Shown: piece after piece, positions 41,680 through 50,911 of the stretch
Layout: every line of letters begins with the position of its first letter
Numbering within the stretch: the first letter of the stretch is position 1
NCBI GenBank assembly: GCA_018136815.1
Contig: CM030931.1
Span: 4,160,148 to 4,224,147 of the forward strand
From: Isochrysis galbana
Taxonomy: Eukaryota > Haptophyta > Isochrysidales > Isochrysidaceae
Direction of reading: 5' to 3'
Length of the DNA: 64,000 nt
Program-made: the position numbers and the translations under genes
Notes under the pieces: generated by a model
Seen by the model: the letters and a program-made list of their open reading frames with translations, nothing else
Told to the model about the DNA's origin: nothing
Database searches by the model: none

Positions 41680-42053
41680 GAATGTGTCGTGAAGTGGCTG
41701 AAGGGAGTCCCTCTGGAGGCTGATGGAGAGGAGTGGGGGAGTGCTGGAAGGAGCACCCCTACTCGGCTGCGCGGTTCGCCAAGACGAAGCTCGGCAAGCA
41801 CAAGAGGTGGTGCACCAGGACTGGCATCGTTCGGGCTATGACCATCACCCAAAAGGGGGTTCGCAGCAAGCTTCCCCCCTGTGTGGAGACCAAACTCCAG
41901 CGTTTTTATGGCAAGTCGGTGGAGGGCTTCAGCGAGGGCAAACAGTGGCGTGAGACGGCGATTGTGTTTTTAAATTTGTGTGTGGGCGGTGTGGAGTCCT
42001 GTGCTAAAAGCATGAGCTCTTGCTCTGCTCCACCAAGGTGGGGACCGATCTAA
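41515..42053 (+). pseudogene. 3' part of the interrupted host gene, with a one-base frameshift
   Basis: The frame of the 165-bp repeat continues as ECVVKWLKGVPLEADGEEWG. At a run of five guanines (about 41733-41738) it must shift to continue as ECWKEHPYSAARFAKTKLGK, RTGIVRAMTITQKGVRSKLP and KLQRFYGKSVEGFSEGKQWR. The shift may be a sequencing error or a true lesion. The KLGKHKRWCTRTG region is basic and could bind nucleic acid. No family was recognised. Confidence 0.45.
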
Positions 42054-42347
42054 TAATCAAAATCTCACTTTGACTGCCAGTGTCGAGTCGTATGCACACG
42101 TGAACGTGAAGATAAGGAGCGCTCAGAAAATTGAGAGTGAAGGTTGGTGAGTGGGAAGTTCAGGGCGGAGTTCGTGGAATGTGCATTATTGCGATTGTCC
42201 GAAGCTTGGGGGAGACCGTGAGCAGCCAAAAAAAAACGACTGAGAATCGCATGTGGCACTGTAGTAATTCAAAGACGGATTTTCGCGCTTATATGCCGAA
42301 ATCGCTATTTTGAGGTCCCGACGTTCCGACGCATCCACAATGCACAA

Positions 42348-42755
42348 TCAGGGCAAGTTACCATCATCCATGCAACTAAAAACAGTCCCAGCATCACTTT
42401 CTACTTCTGACTGTGCACCATCCACTGTAACTTGCGGCCCCATGTCATTTGGCTTTAGACAACGCACACACTTAGGCGCGAGGCGACCGCCGTGACAAGC
42501 GGGCGTGCAATACACCTTGGCTAGCACGCACGGACATCCCTTGGTCAAACATTTGGCCTGCACGGTGCACCGACACGCACTTGCCACGCCCTTTCCGGCT
42601 GCGTGCTCTCCCTGTTGCTCCGTGTCTTCACGCACCTTGTAGGTGTGCCCCCGTGTGCGCTGGTGCGCACCTCCGCGCGCTCCCCCACTCTCCTCGACCT
42701 TCGAGACACAGTCCTCACCTTCCCTTGCGGTGGACGTGCCTCGTCCCGCCACCAA
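42348..42755 (-). CDS. Cys-rich (CXC-like) protein fragment
   Basis: 135 codons. The C-terminal half has CRCTVQAKCLTKGCPC, then YCTPACHGGRLAPKCVRC, the spacing CxC-x4-C-x4-CxC-x6-C-x3-CH seen in zinc-binding CXC-type segments. These often sit at the end of transposon-encoded or chromatin proteins. The N-terminus is charged and low-complexity; there is no ATG-anchored globular domain. It overlaps (antisense) a CT-rich stretch upstream of the FAM210-like exon. It could be the last exon of a larger mobile-element protein. Confidence 0.35.
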   Translation of the reverse strand: MVAGRGTSTAREGEDCVSKVEESGGARGGAHQRTRGHTYKVREDTEQQGEHAAGKGVASACRCTVQAKCLTKGCPCVLAKVYCTPACHGGRLAPKCVRCLKPNDMGPQVTVDGAQSEVESDAGTVFSCMDDGNLP

Positions 42756-42962
42756 TTTCTCTCATCGGCTGTCTGTGCATAATTACTACCTACTCGATAC
42801 GGCCCACTCATGGGGCTCTTCCCCACCAAGGATGGAGAAGGTGGTGGGTATGGACAAAAGGCGAGGAGGCTCATGTGAACCCGTTGCTCCTGCACCCACC
42901 TGCTCTGGGCTGAGCGGCATTGTACTGGGCGTCTCACTCGCTATTCTCGCCATCCCTCGCAG

Positions 42963-43418
42963 TTTAAGGTGTATCTTGGCATTGAATTGCTCGTCTGGTT
43001 CCCCGGGCTCTATGCATCGTGCCTGTGGCTCCAGCCGACCGTGCGTATCATGAGAACTCAGGTGGGCAAGCGCGGGGTGCAGGCGGCCTCCGACTGGATG
43101 CTGCGCACTGCGCCGAAGTGGCATGCCAGCGTAGCTAAGATGGGCGCAAATGTTTACGGCGGCACTCACAAGCGCGCGTTCGCGGAGTGGCTTCTTCTGA
43201 ACAAGATACTCGCGCCATTTAGCTTTCCGACAAAATTGTGGATTGCCCACAAGATTGTGGAGAGCCGGAAGGCTCACCAAGTTTCCCTCGCTACTGGGGG
43301 CAGCGTCTCGGACGCCGCTGTGGCTGCTGTTTCAGAGGCAGTCTCACCTGGCTCTCAGCGGACAGAGATGCCTGAGCAGCCGGCAGCTCAGCAGCCTGTC
43401 GAGTCAACAGCTATTTAG
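42963..43418 (+). CDS. FAM210/DUF1279-like protein, 3' exon
   Basis: An in-frame exon preceded by a good acceptor (CCATCCCTCGCAG, AG at 42961-42962). It starts FKVYLGIELLVWFPGLYASC (one membrane helix), continues GANVYGGTHKRAFAEWLLLN and KILAPFSFPTKLWIAHKIVE (the KxxxPxxFPxxL hallmark of DUF1279 proteins), and ends in a Ser/Gln/Pro tail. Human FAM210A/B are mitochondrial membrane proteins. The 5' exon(s) were not located; an upstream frame with ATG 42832 (MEK followed by GTGGTG) may supply the start. The family call rests on a short stretch. Confidence 0.4.
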   Translation, partial: FKVYLGIELLVWFPGLYASCLWLQPTVRIMRTQVGKRGVQAASDWMLRTAPKWHASVAKMGANVYGGTHKRAFAEWLLLNKILAPFSFPTKLWIAHKIVESRKAHQVSLATGGSVSDAAVAAVSEAVSPGSQRTEMPEQPAAQQPVESTAI

Positions 43419-44600
43419 GACCTTTCTTAATGGGCAGGCAAAAATAATGTTCGACAACCTAGAACTCGTAAACAGTGCATTGATTCATGAGCTGGGGATA
43501 CTGCTCAGTCATAACATGTGAGAAATCGTTGCAGCTTTTGGACCAATGGGTGTCCACGTCACTGCTGTCCATGGGGGTCCACGTCAATGCTGAATCTCAG
43601 TTGACGCACGTTGGCCAAGATTAGCCCGTGGAAGCAAGCTCATGGATGTGAGGTCGCTCTAATCGCCTACCACGAGGATTCTCTTGTGCCTCAAGGTGTG
43701 CTGCTTGTTTTAGCAGATGTCCACGCAGCACACGTACGGAAAAGCATTCGCAGACTTGCGACATGGCCGCACGGCCACTTTGTTCGCACTGTACTCTGCG
43801 CCGGTCTATGCCAGTTTCATGACAGGTGAAGCTTTGGGCGCGTCTTTATACTTTTCTGCTTTGCAGAAGGCTGAGTCGCCATTCTTATCGCCCCATTCCA
43901 TCTGTAGCGCTGATGTAAAAATCTGCCAGCGCTAGCTTGCTCAAGTGAAATTCTGCCTGGACTTGCGCTCATTCGACGCCGTGCATTCGGCGGTGCGCAT
44001 CATGAGAGTTGTCAGCGTAGCAGAAGGTGCGGGGATAGGGATAGGGCGATGAAAACAAAAGCGACAAAAGGCAAAAATCATCCTCGATCCCTGTTACAAA
44101 CACTTACATTTCTAACACATTACCCATAGAAGGATAGGCATCAGAAACAGATCCGCAGAAAGTCCAACAGGAGTGTGCAGGACCAGACGGTGTCGCCGCC
44201 ACCGTGAAGACTCGTGCCACCTAGCGTGGTGCCCCGAGACAAAAAAATATTCGAGACTATAGACGCCATCACCAACTACACACCCAGCCCCGGAAGGTCG
44301 CACACACAACAAGTCAAAGATAGACTCTTCGCGTATCCCGGTACCGTGTCGAGTCGAGCGGAGCCGGAGGGCTCTGAGCCACTCCGTCGCGAGCAGCACC
44401 GGCGGCTAGCGCGGCGCTTTGGCCCTCCTCCCCACCGGGAGTCGGGTGAATGAAATTCTGGACTGGGTCGGGCAACCCCATTTGGGTGTCTGGACGGGGA
44501 ACGAACGGCGAACGAAGGGCTGTGGGGCGGCGAGGCGCTCCTAGCGGCCCTAGTGTGATGGGTTGTAAGAGATTGTTAGACCTACAAAGAACTCTTCCCT
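43419..44600. other. Stretch with no firm gene; one possible small exon
   Basis: Between an acceptor-like TTTTAG at about 43713 and a donor-like ACAG/GTGAAG at about 43827 lies a frame reading MSTQHTYGKAFADLRHGRTA then LFALYSAPVYASFM. It looks protein-like but has no partner exon that I can identify. The remainder shows only shadow frames. Confidence 0.2.
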
Positions 44601-44619
44601 CAGGGAGGGAGCCTAAGCT

Positions 44620-45125
44620 GCTTGAGTGCAGCGACGCAGCGAACAACGACGGACAACGAAGCTGAGAACAACAGGATACACCGACTCACGAACACACCGG
44701 AATCATTCACCCAAACCAAGCAAATTATCAAGCAACCGCGACCCCAAATCACCGATAACTCAAACACGTCGCGAGAGACGGAGAGAGAGAGCGAGAGAGA
44801 GAGAGACTCCACAGCGACGGCCGGAGCGTGTCTCCGTTGTAACTTCCCACGTAGCGGAGAGTCCGAAGGGGAGCGTCCTGTCGCGCGACCACGGCGATCA
44901 CTTTGGATACAGATCGCAACGAGATATCTTCACGACAGAGGAAATCTTGCCGTTGAGCGTGAACCTTCTAGACGCTTCTAACGAACAACCCTGAGTAGCA
45001 ACCAAGGGGAAGGAACACCAAAGGGGCCAAGGGCTTGCATGTAACTTGCATCAAGGGGAAAGATTCCCTCACCTAGGAAGCGAACCTACACCGGTCTCCA
45101 AGGGGAGATGGCAAATTAAACCTCA
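44620..45125 (-). mobile_element. Diverged LTR relic, reverse orientation
   Basis: In reverse complement it matches the LTR at 31210-31790 (GGTTTAATTTGCCATCTCCC, the GTAGCAACCAAGG block, CGATCGTGGTCGCGCGAC, and the CTCTCTCTCTCGCTCTC microsatellite) with many substitutions. This is an older insertion than the 31-kb element. Confidence 0.75.
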
Positions 45126-45429
45126 AATCTCGAGCGGATAGATTAATTAACTTCTTAATAGTCTCACCGCACACGCGGCCGTGGACCCTCTACTTTCTAC
45201 TCACGCAGCAAACCTTTCTACACCCCCTCTCTCCCGGCCCTTTCCCCCCCGCCATCAGGCGACTCCCCCCGTGCACTACTAGGGGGATAGGGGAAAAGGG
45301 CTTAGATATGGTCGGTGGCCCGCGCCCCCCCCCGGTGATCCGTTCCCCCCTTCCTCCTATGCCTACCGGGCTGGCGGCGTCCTCAGTCCCGACTTCTCCT
45401 GTAAACAGGTGCGGGACTTACATATTTTC

Positions 45430-45895
45430 CGGTGAGCGGAGCCCTCGCTCCGCCCACCCCCTTCTCCGCGCTCTCTCTCCCCTCTCCTGCAGGCACGCGC
45501 GATGGCGCGCCTGCGACAGGCCTGCAGCTGCCTCTGGCGACCCCTGGAGGCTCCTGGAGGCCAGCTCAGGGGGCAGAGGAGGCTGGGGCTGGGCCCTGGT
45601 CTCCCCTGCCTCTCCCTCGCTGGCGCTCCTGGGCCTCAGGGGCCCCCACTCTGCACCTGTCTGCCTGTCGAACAGGGGGGGAGGGGGGGTTGGAGCGATG
45701 GGCTGGCCACGAGGGGCCAGGACGCGCGAATCAGGCGAACCTGTCAGGGAGAGAGTGGGTCAGCATGGCAGTGGCCTCCTGGCAAGCCATCAGGCATTCC
45801 AGGAGAGTGGGTGGTTCCTCCCCCATGGCAGGGGAGGAGTGGAGAGAGGGGGGGGCTCGTGCCCCCCCATGGGCGAACCAAGTATAAACTTAGTT
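45430..45895 (+). repeat. Copy of repeat R right half plus tail repeat
   Basis: GGCCAGCTCAGGGGGCAG through CTGCCTCTCCCTCGCTGG (45560-45625) and the tail CATGGCAGGGGAGGAGTGGA to AAGTATAAACTTAGTT (45820-45895) match the other copies. Its right edge cuts into the methyltransferase frame, so the repeat truncated that element. Confidence 0.7.
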
Positions 45896-46839
45896 CGTTG
45901 ATCTCGAGCGGATAGAGCAACCGACTCGCTCGCCGCAGCTGCTTGGGAAATTGCCCAGTCCACCGTGAAGTCGAGCGAACGCGACGCCTTGGCTTCGCGC
46001 GCATAACGGCGCAAGACCGGCATCCACTGGGCCGCCATTGCACCGGCAATGCCCACATAGGTGCGGCTGCGAAGGGCGCCACGGTGGGGCGACGGCGATG
46101 GATCCGCCATAGCGGATAGACGTCCCTCGACAATCTTCGAAGGCTGCAAGGACGGGAGTGAAGCCGTCAGGTACAGGCCAGTTGCTTTTTGATGGCCCGT
46201 GCCGTGCTGCCACGGCTGCACAAACTGCCGCGGTCGCAACCCCCCGACTAAGGCAGAGGCTTCCGCGTGCATTCGAGGATTTTCGACGGCAACGAAAGGC
46301 GCGTCGGCGCTTGCCATGGCGAGGAAGACTCTAGCGGCGGATTCGAGAGCCTGGCGTCGTCCCGGCTCCCGATCGAGCCACTGGCAACTCACCGCCGACA
46401 AATACGTGCACGGCGGATGCGCAACCACGAGGTCCCAACCGAGGTTTTGAATGTGAAGAGCATCTCCGCAGAAGTGGGGAATGTAGTCGATCTCCGACGG
46501 TCGTAGATCGCACGTCGCGACGTGCGCTCCGGCGAGTAGGAACATCGAAGACACGACCCCGCTAGCTTCACCGACGACTAGAACGCGGGGTGGAGGAATC
46601 CCCTCGGCCGCGTCGAGCGTCACGGCGTCGTGGATCGCCGCTAACTCAGCGCAAAGCTCGTCAAAATGCGTCGGCAGTACGGCAGAGGGTGATGAATGAG
46701 TGCTCGCGTGCGGCCGCCGCACGGCTAGAGCAGCTTCGGCGAGATGGCGGGGCAAGATGACGGAGGAACCGCTAGCCCGGGCACGGGAGGCGGCTAACAT
46801 TTGGAGCTCGCGCGTAGGGGCGCGGGCAGTTGCAGCCAA
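45790..46839 (-). CDS. Retroelement-associated phage-type cytosine-C5 DNA methyltransferase
   Basis: The frame encodes 349 residues, of which about 313 are element-derived; the rest reads into repeat sequence below 45900. Landmarks: PRVLVVGEASGVVSSMFLLA and GAHVATCDLRPSE (AdoMet-binding region, motif I degenerate), WDLVVAHPPCTYLSAVS with the PPC catalytic loop (Cys144), PFVAVENPRMH (ENP, counterpart of the ENV motif), QFVQPWQHGTGHQKATGLYL, and RSRTYVGIAGAMAAQW near residue 270. This is the layout of the small cytosine methyltransferases common in bacteriophages (HPPCTYL ... ENPxMH ... PWQxG ... SRTYxGIAxAMAxQW). It overlaps the C-terminus of the gag-like frame by 46 bp in another register. 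Whether it is active is unknown. Confidence 0.75.
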   Translation of the reverse strand: MAATARAPTRELQMLAASRARASGSSVILPRHLAEAALAVRRPHASTHSSPSAVLPTHFDELCAELAAIHDAVTLDAAEGIPPPRVLVVGEASGVVSSMFLLAGAHVATCDLRPSEIDYIPHFCGDALHIQNLGWDLVVAHPPCTYLSAVSCQWLDREPGRRQALESAARVFLAMASADAPFVAVENPRMHAEASALVGGLRPRQFVQPWQHGTGHQKATGLYLTASLPSLQPSKIVEGRLSAMADPSPSPHRGALRSRTYVGIAGAMAAQWMPVLRRYAREAKASRSLDFTVDWAISQAAAASESVALSARDQRTKFILGSPMGGHEPPPLSTPPLPWGRNHPLSWNA

Positions 46840-47474
46840 ACGTTGCCCGCCAGGGAGAGGTTGCTCTTCAAAATGGTGTGGATGAGCTCATGCTCGTCGG
46901 AGTCGCGGTAAAGGGCGGCCAGATCGAGATTTTTCCACTCGCTTACAACTGCCTCTCGCTCATCCATCCCCACCGCAAGGCAGGGGTCGCGAGGGTGGCG
47001 GAACGGCACCATCGGGGTCGGGCCCCGGTAAAGGCTCTGATCCTGGCGGCGGGGTTCCGATTTGGAGGTCGGGTACGCCGACCGTGGAACCCTAGAAGCC
47101 GGAGAGGCGTGGCCCTTTGGGTCTAGAGCAGGAGGCTCGCCCATGGGTGGTTCCCTCTGAACCGGCCTAGCAGAATCCGCAGCCGCCTCGGTCCGATCCA
47201 TGGACGGACTTGAAGCGGGCTCTTGGCGGGCTTGGAGTAGCTGAGTCAGGGCTTTGAACCCTGCTTCAACTTGATCCCGGAGAAGCCCCTCCCTCGCCTC
47301 TGCCGCGGCAAGGGATGACTGCAGGCGCTCCACAGCCCCTTTTAGGGTGTTGGTCTGCGCTTGAAGCCTTGCCATTTCCGCATCCTGACGCGCCGCGGCC
47401 GTCTCGATCGGGGTGATCTCTTGATCAAGGACCCCTTTTGATGACGGCGGGGCCCTCGCTGCTCGCCGTCGCAA
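46794..47474 (-). CDS. Gag-like protein preceding the methyltransferase
   Basis: 226 codons. A long coiled coil (QDAEMARLQAQTNTLKGAVE, ERLQSSLAAAEAREGLLRDQ) is followed by a Pro/Ser-rich linker and a helical C-terminal part (DEREAVVSEWKNLDLAALYR, DEHELIHTILKSNLSLAGNV). This resembles retroelement Gag. It ends 46 bp inside the methyltransferase frame, as in programmed-frameshift or stop-restart arrangements. No ATG near the 5' end is convincing, so the true start may lie in lost sequence. No pol gene follows within the window. Confidence 0.55.
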   Translation of the reverse strand: MRRRAARAPPSSKGVLDQEITPIETAAARQDAEMARLQAQTNTLKGAVERLQSSLAAAEAREGLLRDQVEAGFKALTQLLQARQEPASSPSMDRTEAAADSARPVQREPPMGEPPALDPKGHASPASRVPRSAYPTSKSEPRRQDQSLYRGPTPMVPFRHPRDPCLAVGMDEREAVVSEWKNLDLAALYRDSDEHELIHTILKSNLSLAGNVWLQLPAPLRASSKC

Positions 47475-49300
47475 GCCGCCTCACCGCGCAACCAACCCAG
47501 ACAACTGGCGCTATCGTATGGCACAGGCGACGGAGCACACTCCCCCTACTACTGCCAGCCATTCATTCGCTTCTTGTGCGAGGCTGAGCAAGAGGTGCCG
47601 GAAGCCCACCGTCCCTATCTCCGCGCTTGCGTGGTGCTATTAGCCGCTCGCGCCGCTAGGGACTAGGCGAAGGCGAGGCCGCCGCTATTTGTTTCGCCGA
47701 TTATCCTATCCAGCGGTGGCCTGGATCGCCACCATTTACTCTCTACGACCCTCGATCACTACTCAGGCGCCTAGCGCCACCTCGCCTCCCGTACTCTACG
47801 CCGCCTATCCGGCCACGTATCGCTCGCTTTCAGTCTCTAGCCGCCCGCCCCTCGCTGGGGATCGCCGCCGCAGGCGCCGGCCCCGTGCTTCAAGTCTTCA
47901 TCTCCATCGTCCGGCCTATCCAGGGCTGTCTCCACCTGCTCACCCAGGGTGGAGATCAAACGTCCCGGATACCACCTACATGCACTCGTCTCGGACCCTA
48001 CCGGCATCTACTTATGCCTCCCGAACCTCGCTCACAGCCCCTCTTGATTTTGAGCGCGACGCGCTCTTGTCAGGTTGTCAGCCCTTCTCTCCGTCGCTTC
48101 GGATCCTGCCTCTGTGGCAGGCTGTATCCTGGCTCTAGCCACTGGAGCCACGGAGTAGCTTCCCGTCGAATCCAAGACGGGCATCGTCCGTCAGCCCTCC
48201 CCAAGTACGACTGCACTGTGCAACGGTAGTGAATGATGAATGAACACATGTGGGCACGGTGCAAGGGTAACAGTGGTTACTCGTTGGAGACGAGCGACGG
48301 TGATTGTGATTGGTGTGTGCGGTGCGCGCGCGCGCGCGTGTTGTGTGTGTGTGTGTGGTGTGTGCGCTATCTGGTGTGGGTGGTGGTGGGTGTGGGTGGT
48401 GGCACGCCAGTCAGTAGTCAGTAGTCAGTAGTGGGGGGGGGGGCTGTGTGCTTGTATGTGTATATGTGTGTTGTGTTGTATGTGCTAATAATTTCAGTAT
48501 GACATAGAGGCATATAGATGTGTAGGTATAGGCCGGCACCAATCCTTGCGCGCACCGAGCGCCTGTAGCGCACGCCGAGCGCCGGCGCCTGGCGCCTGCG
48601 GCGCCTTGCGCGCGGGTGTTAATACGTTTGAACAGAAGTTTGTCGAAGAAGGTGTTAGGACGTACTGAACACCCCCTGAGCGGGGGTGTTAAAACAAGTG
48701 TAAGAACGGTGAATTCAACGGTAAAACAAGAACCCTGCTTGGTCTACAGGTCTACGGGCAGCTAGATCAGCTTGCCGCCGACATCCTACTCTCCCTCGCA
48801 TCGACCCACGTGTCGTGCCCCTCGTCTACTCGTGCTCGGAGAGCCATGATGGTAGAGTCTCGTTCCCCTCCCAGTCTGATGGATTTGCTCACTTTGTTTG
48901 ACCCGCTAACTCAATCGCAGCCGCGTCAGCCATCAGCCACCGGCTCGTCTCACTCTCTCTCTCCCTACGATTCCATCTTCATCCCATGTTCGACACAGTC
49001 CCCCTCTGCCTCTCGCCGCCTCACGGCGAGTTCTGGCTGCTAGGGACACTAAGGATGACCATTGCAGCGGCATGGGCGTCACGATCACATTTCCGAGCGC
49101 AAACCCAACCACAAGTGGAGGGGCCAACACCCAAGAGGTTGTGCCACACCAACCAAATTTGGAGGGCAACACCCTAGAGGCTGTGCCACAGGGAACGCCA
49201 TGGTAGCCGATCATGTAGGAAAAGCGGTGGACACGCACATGCGACACACACTTCACCACAATAGAATGGGCAGGTGGCCGCAGCCGCAAATAATCGAGAT
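47475..49300. other. Low-complexity and retroelement-like stretch, no firm gene
   Basis: 47540-47665 (+) has a frame reading PFIRFLCEAEQEVPEAHRPY that could be a gag scrap. 47689-48138 is a Ser/Pro/Arg-rich frame without a domain. 48300-48480 is TG-rich microsatellite. 48535-48620 is GCGCC-rich with an AGCGCCGGCGCC core. 49100-49200 has two diverged copies of GGCAACACCC...AGGTTGTGCCACA. Confidence 0.4.
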
Positions 49301-49302
49301 AT

Positions 49303-50256
49303 CTATCGATGGTCCGGTTTGAATAACATTTGTTCCACTTTGCGCAACTGCTCCACAAACACGAAGACTAGGACGCAATATGGGCCAAAGCGCAAATAGT
49401 TCGCCGTGCCCCCCCGGTAGAGGCCTGACAAGCCTTCGTCCCGTATGGTCTGCCGCATTACATCAAATGGTCCCTTGTAGAGTGCAGCGCCTCCGGATTC
49501 TGCTACAGACCTCGAGTTGACGAGTCGAGTCGCCGCAAAGTCAAAAGGCTGCATCGCCAGAACGACCGCGATGCCGGTAAGGAACGATGACGCAAGGACT
49601 GTGCCCAAGCTGTCCCTATGCAGCCCTGTGCGCTGCACCACTGCCGCTTTGATAGCATCGTACGTTGAGAGCTGCACAGCAGATGCAACAATCACACGTG
49701 GAGCAAAAGCAGATAATCCACGGAAGAGACCAGCAGGGCCGTCCACTCGGAGAATAGACATCAACTCGCCTGCCGCCCCGACTGACGGAGCTTCCTCCGC
49801 CTGAAAGCGCGTCTTGACGATGAAGAATGGATTCGAAGCAAGAGCTGCGAATCCGCCAGACACAGCAGCAAGGCCAAGTGACTTCACCCACTTCACAAAC
49901 GGGGATGCAGAGCTGTCGCCGATGCCGGTCACCGTCTTAGCGGCACTATAGACTCCGAATCGGACCGAGACATTGGAGAATTGCCACAAGCACGCGGGGC
50001 CCAGCCCACGCTGCAGCCCGCGCACGCCCTCACTCCTACCAATGTGGATGAGGGCCGAGACCGGGTTTCGGTAGGGGTTGGGCACACCAGCTGGCAAGCT
50101 CGCGGCGTACGAGGAGCCGACGAGAGTCATACGCGTCTTCACGACGTCGATTGGGTTGGTGAAGCATATCGCGCCCACTGCCGCCGTGCCCGCGCACAGG
50201 AACTCGCCATACCACGGCCGTGGCGAGGGAGAGGTGGAGGTCGGCGACATTCTCAC
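49303..50256 (-). CDS. Mitochondrial carrier family protein (SLC25A34/35-Oac1-like)
   Basis: 317 residues, intronless, the usual length. Three tandem carrier repeats: TNPIDVVKTRMTLVG with YRNPVSALIHIGRSEGVRGL, ASNPFFIVKTRFQ with GELMSILRVDGPAGLFRGLS, and QPFDFAATRLVN with DVMRQTIRDEGLSGLYRGG. The PxDxxxTR signatures are intact in repeats 1 and 3 and PxxxVKTR in repeat 2. The first repeat (YRNP, RGLQRGLGPACLWQ) resembles the oxaloacetate/dicarboxylate Oac1 and SLC25A34/35 group. It would sit in the inner mitochondrial membrane; substrate is inferred only by similarity. The start is the first ATG of the frame, 30 nt before the first helix. Confidence 0.88.
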   Translation of the reverse strand: MRMSPTSTSPSPRPWYGEFLCAGTAAVGAICFTNPIDVVKTRMTLVGSSYAASLPAGVPNPYRNPVSALIHIGRSEGVRGLQRGLGPACLWQFSNVSVRFGVYSAAKTVTGIGDSSASPFVKWVKSLGLAAVSGGFAALASNPFFIVKTRFQAEEAPSVGAAGELMSILRVDGPAGLFRGLSAFAPRVIVASAVQLSTYDAIKAAVVQRTGLHRDSLGTVLASSFLTGIAVVLAMQPFDFAATRLVNSRSVAESGGAALYKGPFDVMRQTIRDEGLSGLYRGGTANYLRFGPYCVLVFVFVEQLRKVEQMLFKPDHR

Positions 50257-50911
50257 GCAGAAGGCAACCCCACTTTCTGCCTCATCTTTCGCGTTCCTTC
50301 TCTTTAACCCGTAGAAAAGGGGATGCCTCCCATCTTTAGATCTCTTTAGAGTCTTTCCGTTTTTAGCTGGTGAACGACGCCGTTTGCCCCTTTTCAGTTT
50401 TAAGTTAGGAGGCTAAGCAACTACTTTAGCTAACTAGGTGGAGGAGGGGAGAGAAACTCGTAGTACAAGTAGGTGGTACAAAAAATAGTCGAACGCGAAC
50501 GCAACTCAAAACTTTTTGACCGTTTGAACATAGTCGTCAACTACCTACTACTCCCTTGACCCCCAGAGTGACCACTCTGAAAAACACTGACGATTTTCCT
50601 CGCGCCGCGTACTCGCGGCGCTTAACACCTCGCGGCTGTGCCGCGAACACACCCAACTCAAGGCGCGCGACAATGAACACCCGTCAACTACAGACTCACC
50701 CCCCCTAAAAAAGTGAACGCACGTATTATTTTTACCATCTACTTGTAGTCGTGGAGTAGTTATTCTTTCTCCCTTGGCCTCCTCTCTCCTCTACACCCAG
50801 GCGGCGGCGTTCAGTTCTTCTGTTCGGCGGATGGGCCTCGCGCTGCCTCATCTCTGCTGAAGCCCCTCCACCGCTGCGCCGGGGCTGCGCCAGATCACGG
50901 CTGCCACGCAG

